64,000 nucleotides of DNA, from assembly GCA_021397845.1 (NCBI GenBank), contig CM038043.1, forward strand, positions 33,844,501 to 33,908,500, written 5' to 3'. Shown here one piece after another: positions 59,403-64,000 of this stretch. Each line of letters starts with the position of its first letter. Within the stretch, counting starts at the first letter, position 1. The position numbers and the translations under genes were made by a program. The DNA is from Areca catechu. Taxonomy: Eukaryota > Streptophyta > Magnoliopsida > Arecales > Arecaceae. Under the pieces are notes generated by a model. That model was given only the letters and a program-made list of their open reading frames with translations. It was not told the DNA's origin and did no database searches.

Positions 59403-60073
59403 GGATGGAGATCTAGGAGGAAGATGATGCTCGGCTTGCAGAAGGAGCCATTGCTTCTCAGAATTTCAAGAATTGGGCTGAGCATTGTTGGTGACTGGCG
59501 GACATGGAGTGGTGCAGTGAATGAAGGATAAATCCGTGGAAGGAATAGGGGTTATGGCTCAGTAAAAATGATCGAGGGCTGCTAGGGAAGAAAATGGTTG
59601 TCATGGCGGCTCATGGTGGTGGTGGAACGGGCTGAGAGAAGAGGGCAAACCATCCAACATTTGTGCAGAGGTAGAGTGGCTTTTTGGTAATCTTTCCGGT
59701 GAGAGCAACTCCCGGTGGTAAGATGGGAGCTCTGGCATCTTCCTGGCAAGAACTTGGCTTGGAAAGTTCTGTGGTCCACGAATCTATTCCATGGACCAGC
59801 AACAATGGCGGATGTGGACCATCAGGGCTTCCATGAACCATTCAACCGATCCATGATAGACCGACTGCTCCAATATTCATGCTACATCTTGATAATTACT
59901 TTAAAATTCTCTTTCAAGTTTAATTGAAGGGCGATTGGATCCCAAAAATTGAACTCTTTGCATTGGCGGGGTTCTTTCATCAAAACACTGCATAAAAATA
60001 TTAATTTTAATTAAATAAAGTTAATTTGATCCATAAATTAATGCACTTATGGCTAATATTTATGCACTTATCA
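59403..60073 (-). repeat. E2 5' LTR, piece 4 of 4
   Basis: It matches 5532-6221 of the left LTR and ends CTTATCA. TSD CTAAC follows at 60074-60078. Confidence 0.9.
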
Positions 60074-60078
60074 CTAAC

Positions 60079-60266
60079 ATGTCAATCATATCATCCAATC
60101 GGGGAATAGAAAATTGATATTTAATAGTAATTTTATTTATAGCTTTGCTATCCATGCACATTCCCCAAGAACCATCTTTCTTGGATGTCAGTAGTGCGGG
60201 CACAGTATAAGGGTTTAATCTTTTCCTTATAAATCCTTTTTTAAGGAGCTCTTCAACTAGTTGCAA
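60079..60266 (-). pseudogene. E1 reverse transcriptase, N-terminal part
   Basis: Minus-strand RT start: VEELLKKGFIRKRLNPYTVP, ALLTSKKDGSWGMCMDSKAI, then YQFSIPRLDDMIDML. E2 interrupts it immediately afterwards, and the reading continues at 3899. Expected variants in the family are CVDSRAINKIT-like, so the sequence is only slightly worn. Confidence 0.9.
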
Positions 60267-61130
60267 ATCCGCATGTTCGGTAAGGTTTAATCGATAATGG
60301 AGAAGATTTTTGGTAAGGAGCTTCTAGAACAAGATCAATTGCATGCTAAATGTCATGCATTGATGGTAAATAGTCTAGGAGGTTGTCAGGAAATACATCT
60401 TTAAATTCTTATAAAGGGATGGTACCTCCTAAAAATATTACTTTTGGTTCTCACTTTAACTTCTTTAATAGCTATGATCCAGATCAAAGAACCTTCATTC
60501 AATTTCCTTTCAATTTCTTTAGTACTAATTAAGTATAGGCTCTTACTAAGCTTATCTTCCATTTTACCATTAACTCCATTCTTTTTAATAACTCTAGGAG
60601 GTGAAGGATATAGTAATTTTCTTTTCTTTGTTCTCAAAAGTACATGAGTTTGATCAACCATAGAGTGTTGCATCCTGGTCAAACAACCAAGGTCTTCCTA
60701 GTATAATACTTCCAACTTCCACGGGCATGACATCACACCAAACTTTATCTTGGTATAATTAAAATTTGATAGGTACTTGACACTTGTGCCTAATTGGAAT
60801 TGATGATGTGTCTATCCAGGCAACTTTGTATGGACTTGGGTGGTCATAGTATTAGACTTAAACATTTTAAGGCATCAGTGGAAATCATATAGATGCAACT
60901 ACCACTATAAATAATTACTTTACACACCTTATCACCATGACCAATAAAGGTTTGAAAATTGGAAGTTCAATGCCAATCTTCACTTGCTTTAAGCTGGGTG
61001 AGTATATACCAACTACTCCAAGTCTATTCTCTATTGCAAGCAATTGTTCAAGTTTCTCTTAGATGGCATCATATTCTTCATAGGTGTCTGTTAACTCCAG
61101 ATTAGCAATATAAATTTCTCCCACAGTTCA
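60267..61130 (-). pseudogene. E1 protease and protease-RT linker
   Basis: The protease core lies at about 60780-60960. The motif that should read DSGSC appears as YSGSC: the Asp codon is TAT (Tyr) at 60907-60909, which would kill the enzyme. A later part reads VEVGSIILGRPWLFDQDATL near 60670-60740. The linker at 60401-60682 carries KEIERKLNEGSLIWIIAIKE, similar to the E5 linker. Confidence 0.8.
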
Positions 61131-62139
61131 TCCTTAATATTTTCATCTTGAGGCTCTTCTATATATAAAGCTCTTGAGGGACATAGACTTGCATAATAAC
61201 TTAGCTCATTACACTTAAAATATTGAATCTTAGAACTACTAGTTCAGGGAATATATTTTGAAATAGCTTTTCCTTTGTCATCCTTTTGATATGGTGATGC
61301 TATTTACGGGGATCAACTGGTAGAGGTTTGATTATTACTGGGTGTAGGTCCTAAGATTCCAGGGTTTTAAGATTTAGTTCATTGGATAGCTGATGTCCTA
61401 TGAAATCTTTTATAATCCTGAGCTAATTGGTAAGCCTGCTCTAGACTATAAACTTCTCGCATAAATAGTTCACTCTGAATATCATCTTTTAGAATAGCTC
61501 AAAACTGAAATAGAGTGACTGAAGGATCTTTAGTTATATTACACCTCATAAGGTATTCATCAAATTTAGAGATGTATTCACTAACAGGTCTATTACCTTA
61601 GATCAGTCATTGCCACTGATTAAGGACATGTTGGTGGTAGGATGTAGGTAAGTACTTTCATGAAGTCTATCTTTCATTTCAACCTAGGCCTATTTGGTTC
61701 ATGTCTTCCATGCATGCCAATTGCTCAATATTACTCCAGTATATTTTAGCTTGAGCTAATAATTTTATTTTAGAAAACCTAATTTTTCGTTCTTTGGACA
61801 TATCATACCACTCAAAATAGTGGTCTATGTCTACTTCCCAATCAATATACTCTTTGGGATCCAATCGACCCACAAAACTTGGGGCTTCAACCTTAACACT
61901 ATGCAAAATTCGTTCATCTTGTTCAACAAAACCTTGTTGATGTCGAATCATCCAATTTCTATTCCCACTAAATTCTGGATCTCTCATTGTGCTATGGGCC
62001 TAAGAGGAGTATTCCTAATTTGGACATTATTAATTTGATTTTCTTTCAAATTTTCTAGTCTTAACACATGCTCTTAAGAAAGGATAGTCAGATTATCAAT
62101 TTTTTAGCAAGGGCTTATAAGATGCAGCTATTTGGTTAG
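61131..62139 (-). pseudogene. E1 gag and part of leader
   Basis: Gag frame 61679-61987 (MRDPEFSGNRNWMIRHQQGF, VEAPSFVGRLDPKEYIDWEV, DHYFEWYDMSKERKIRFSKI). Continuation at 61400-61620 has VSEYISKFDEYLMRCNI and SELFMREVYSLEQAYQLA. The knuckle near 61200-61240 reads YFKCNELSYYASLCP, with the first Cys and the His of CCHC both Tyr. E8 starts at 62140, within the region upstream of gag. Confidence 0.85.
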
Positions 62140-62397
62140 TGTTGACTCCACTAAATGATTTTGATGATAAGCAAAACAGTTAAGTATAATTTGAGAACTA
62201 ATGATTTGTTTTAAGTGTGTTTTCATTGAAAGGATGCTCATAAAATTTGAAGAAGCCCATTATGTTGAAGAACTAAGTTTGAATGAAATGATTGCACAAA
62301 ACAAGACTTGGACACTCAAAGAAATGGTTGAATGGATGACTAAGGTAGATAAAAATATGTTCCAGCACAAGTTCAGCAATTTTACATCTTTTTTTGA

Positions 62398-62810
62398 TGA
62401 TGTGTCGACTCAAGGTGTCGATAAATGACATGATGTGTCGACACATGACATGATGTGTCGACACATGAAGATAGTGTGTCGACTCAGGCCGGTACACAGT
62501 AAAATTTCAAATGGCACAGATGATGTGTCGACACATGGACCTTATGTGTCGACTCAGGTATTAACACATAGATCAACACATCACCTGAGAATTTCAAGTC
62601 ACAGAACTTGCAGAAGTTGAAGGAACAGTTGATGTGTCGACACACGGACCTTATGTGTCGACTCAATGTGTCGACTCAACTGAGAATGTGTCGACTCAGC
62701 TAATTTTCCAAAGAATCTGAATGAAATATTTTGAACTTGTGTCGACTCAAGAAGAACATGTGTCGACCTAATGTATCGACACATGAAGAGGAAGTGTCGA
62801 CACATGGAGT
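62398..62810. repeat. repeated TGTGTCGACACA-like motif in E8 LTR
   Basis: About 15 copies of TGTGTCGAC followed by ACA or TCA lie in about 410 bases. Several are perfect palindromes (TGTGTCGACACA), others the half-diverged TGTGTCGACTCA, with irregular spacing of about 12 to 85 bases. They sit upstream of the TATA box. Confidence 0.92.
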
Positions 62811-62922
62811 TCTGACAACAGTAATGGCTAGTTTTTTCAAGCGCAGAACTCTCCCAAATGCCCTCCAACGGCTAGTTTTTCAAGTATAATAGCTAGATTT
62901 CGATTTTGGGGACTTGGGAAGG

Positions 62923-62930
62923 TATATAAA
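62923..62930 (+). promoter_or_regulatory. TATA box of E8 LTR
   Basis: GGTATATAAAGGCTCC is a strong TATA context, about 115 bases after the last TGTCGAC motif. Confidence 0.7.
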
Positions 62931-63778
62931 GGCTCCAAATCAAATCAAGAAGATATGTATTGAATATCCAAAAGAGTTTAAGAGAAAAGAAGAGAGAAGA
63001 GCCTTAACTCCTATTCATTCAAAGCTCAACCACTCTTAAGCAAAGGAAGCCTTCCAAGCATTCAAAGATATCAAGTGCATTGAAGATCATTCAATCTTGG
63101 GCATTCAAAAGGCTTCAATAAGAGCAAAGCAACACTACATTGAGCTACATCGACTTATTTACTTTATTATTGAAAGATTACATTGGTTCTTTATTTCTCC
63201 ATCTTATATCTTATAAAGGTTATTGTTAGCCTATTGGAAAACCAAGTAAGGTTTTTGGTAAGCCTTGAAAACCAATTAGGTTGGTGGTTAGCCCGCAAAA
63301 TCACTAAGGTTCTTGGTTAGCCCGAAAACCAAGGGAGGTTTTTGGTTAGCCTTGTGAAAACAATTAGATTCTTGGTTAGCCCGTAAAACCAAGTGAGGTT
63401 GTGACTTGTGAACCTTATAAATAAGTCAGATTTTGATTAGTGAGCCAGAAAACTAATCGACTGTAATCATTGGATTATAGTGAATTTCCAAGGAGATCTT
63501 GGGAGTGGATGTAGGTGTATTGTTGGCACTGAACCACTATAGATTGTTGTGTTTGTGATTGCTTGTTCTCTCCCTCCTTGCTCTTTACATTTTGCTTATT
63601 GCTTTTAATTTCTGTTGTACTTTTACATTAGAGCATTGCACTTTAATCTGAGTACCTTATTGAATTGAATTGTACATCTTGTCTTGTGAAGTTTGCTACT
63701 TGTTTTATCAAGCTTAGCTTTAATTTTTTTTTAAGACCCAATTCACCCCCCCTCTTGGGTTGCTCTCTGTGCAACAAG

Positions 63779-63791
63779 TAGTATCAGAGCC
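63779..63791 (+). promoter_or_regulatory. E8 primer binding site
   Basis: TAGTATCAGAGCC lies two bases after the LTR. It is the initiator-Met site TGGTATCAGAGCC with one G to A change. Confidence 0.85.
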
Positions 63792-63833
63792 TTGTTCTCA
63801 GTATATAGGCTTTACAACCTTGAGTAAAGATCT

Positions 63834-64000
63834 ATGGCAACCCCAATTTGTACTAGTGTAGTTGAGGGATAAGCCTCAAATAGATCTATGTTTTTCAATG
63901 GTGCAAATTACACTTATTGGAAAATTAGGATGAGAATTTATATGCATTCTATAGATTACAATTTGTGGAAAGTAGTTGATAAGGATCCTCATGTTCCTTC
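63834..64000 (+). pseudogene. E8 gag, start only
   Basis: ATG at 63834 (MATPICTSVVEG), then TAA at 63870-63872 where the family has a sense codon, and the same frame goes on (FFNGANYTYWKIRMRIYMHS, then IDYNLWKVV). This is the UBN2-type copia gag start. It is cut by the window end. Confidence 0.85.

Larger units (their letters stand above)
3905..60073 (-). mobile_element. E2: Athila-like gypsy element (gag-protease only), host of three insertions
   Basis: The LTRs begin TGATGTGAA (TTATGTGAA in the left copy) and end CTTATCA in plus orientation, and the element is flanked by TSD CTAAC at 3900-3904 and 60074-60078. The left LTR is 2317 bp. The right LTR is in four pieces that sum to about 2.3 kb, which confirms that the interruptions are later insertions. 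The internal region is only 6222-10500 (about 4.3 kb). It is minus-strand with a tRNA-Asp type primer site, gag and protease, but no RT, RNase H or integrase that I can recognise. This looks like a non-autonomous or internally deleted member of the Athila group that would depend on a related element for pol. Confidence 0.85.
1..62139 (-). mobile_element. E1: outer Ty3/gypsy chromovirus, split by E2
   Basis: This is the oldest layer. The right arm (60079-62139) carries gag, protease and the first part of RT. The left arm (1-3899) carries the rest of RT, RNase H, integrase, chromodomain and what should be the 3' LTR. RT stops at the E2 boundary near 60078, just after a conserved RT motif (PRLDDM), and resumes at 3899 with the next expected one (FSKIDLKSGYHH). 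The five-base duplication CTAAC borders E2 on both sides (3900-3904 and 60074-60078). The 5' LTR is not in the window because E8 interrupts the leader at 62140 and continues past the end. Gag and the protease-RT linker resemble those of E5, so the two belong to related families. Stops and frameshifts throughout make it a dead copy. Confidence 0.85.
62140..63776 (+). repeat. E8 5' LTR
   Basis: 1637 bp. The first part has an array of TGTCGAC motifs (62398-62810). TATA box TATATAAA lies at 62923-62930. The second part has repeats of GGTTTTTGGTTAGCC-type units (63235-63420). The end CACCCCCCCTCTTGGGTTGC is like that of E9. Confidence 0.85.
62140..64000 (+). mobile_element. E8: Ty1/copia element, cut by the window end
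   Basis: The 5' LTR (62140-63776) runs from TGTTGACTCC to TGCAACA, with a five-base TGTTG/CAACA inverted terminus. A primer site and a gag start follow. The element inserted upstream of E1 gag. Its pol and 3' LTR lie outside the window, so the TSD cannot be tested. Gag wording suggests a SIRE- or Tork-related lineage. Confidence 0.85.

Noticed and set aside
62398..62810. TGTCGAC motif array as CRISPR or satellite
   Set aside because: The spacing is irregular, the repeat core is short and palindromic, and it is enclosed in an LTR.

Overview
This window is plant nuclear DNA of the intergenic, transposable-element kind. I find no host gene, rRNA, tRNA gene or CRISPR array. LTR retrotransposons with plant tRNA primer sites, a gypsy element with two RNase H domains and an antisense ORF (the Tat lineage), and a CACTA (En/Spm) transposon with an intron-containing gene all point to a flowering plant. 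The set looks most like a monocot, but that is an inference and I cannot name the species.

Nearly the whole window is one nested stack of insertions, which I resolved from LTR pairs, target-site duplications (TSDs) and reading frames that resume across insertions. The elements are called E1 to E9 below. The outer layer is E1, a minus-strand Ty3/gypsy chromovirus. Its gag, protease and start of reverse transcriptase (RT) lie at 60079-62139. The rest of RT, RNase H, integrase and chromodomain lie at 1858-3899. Between these halves sits E2 (3905-60073, TSD CTAAC), an Athila-like minus-strand element with gag and protease but no recognisable RT. Its left LTR is whole (3905-6221). Its right LTR is split into four pieces (10501-11580, 40316-40638, 49456-49680, 59403-60073) by three independent insertions: E3, E6 and E7.

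E3 (about 11581-40310, plus strand) is a Tat-lineage gypsy element with gag, protease, RT, RNase H, a second RNase H, integrase and an antisense ORF. It has three insertions of its own: E4, an Angela/Tork-like copia element in gag (14190-24457, TSD CCCCT); E9, a copia-type LTR just before the stop codon of the antisense ORF (29155-30045); and E5, an internally deleted chromovirus in the 3' LTR (33013-39894). E6 (40639-49450, minus strand) is a Tekay/Del-like chromovirus. E7 (49681-59399, TSD GCT) is a CACTA transposon with a TNPD-like transposase gene, a seven-exon TNPA-like gene, arrays of palindromic subterminal repeats and an unusual C-rich tract. At the right edge E8, another copia element, starts at 62140 inside the 5' part of E1 and runs off the window.

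The inferred order is E1, then E2, then E3, E6 and E7 in E2's right LTR, then E4, E5 and E9 inside E3. E8 is younger than E1 but otherwise unordered. Most coding regions carry stops and frameshifts, and several protease or RT active-site residues are changed, so most copies look inactive. Direct-repeat arrays inside the LTRs of E3 and E8, and the subterminal arrays of E7, are the least routine structures here. Some of the many one-base frameshifts may be sequencing or assembly errors.
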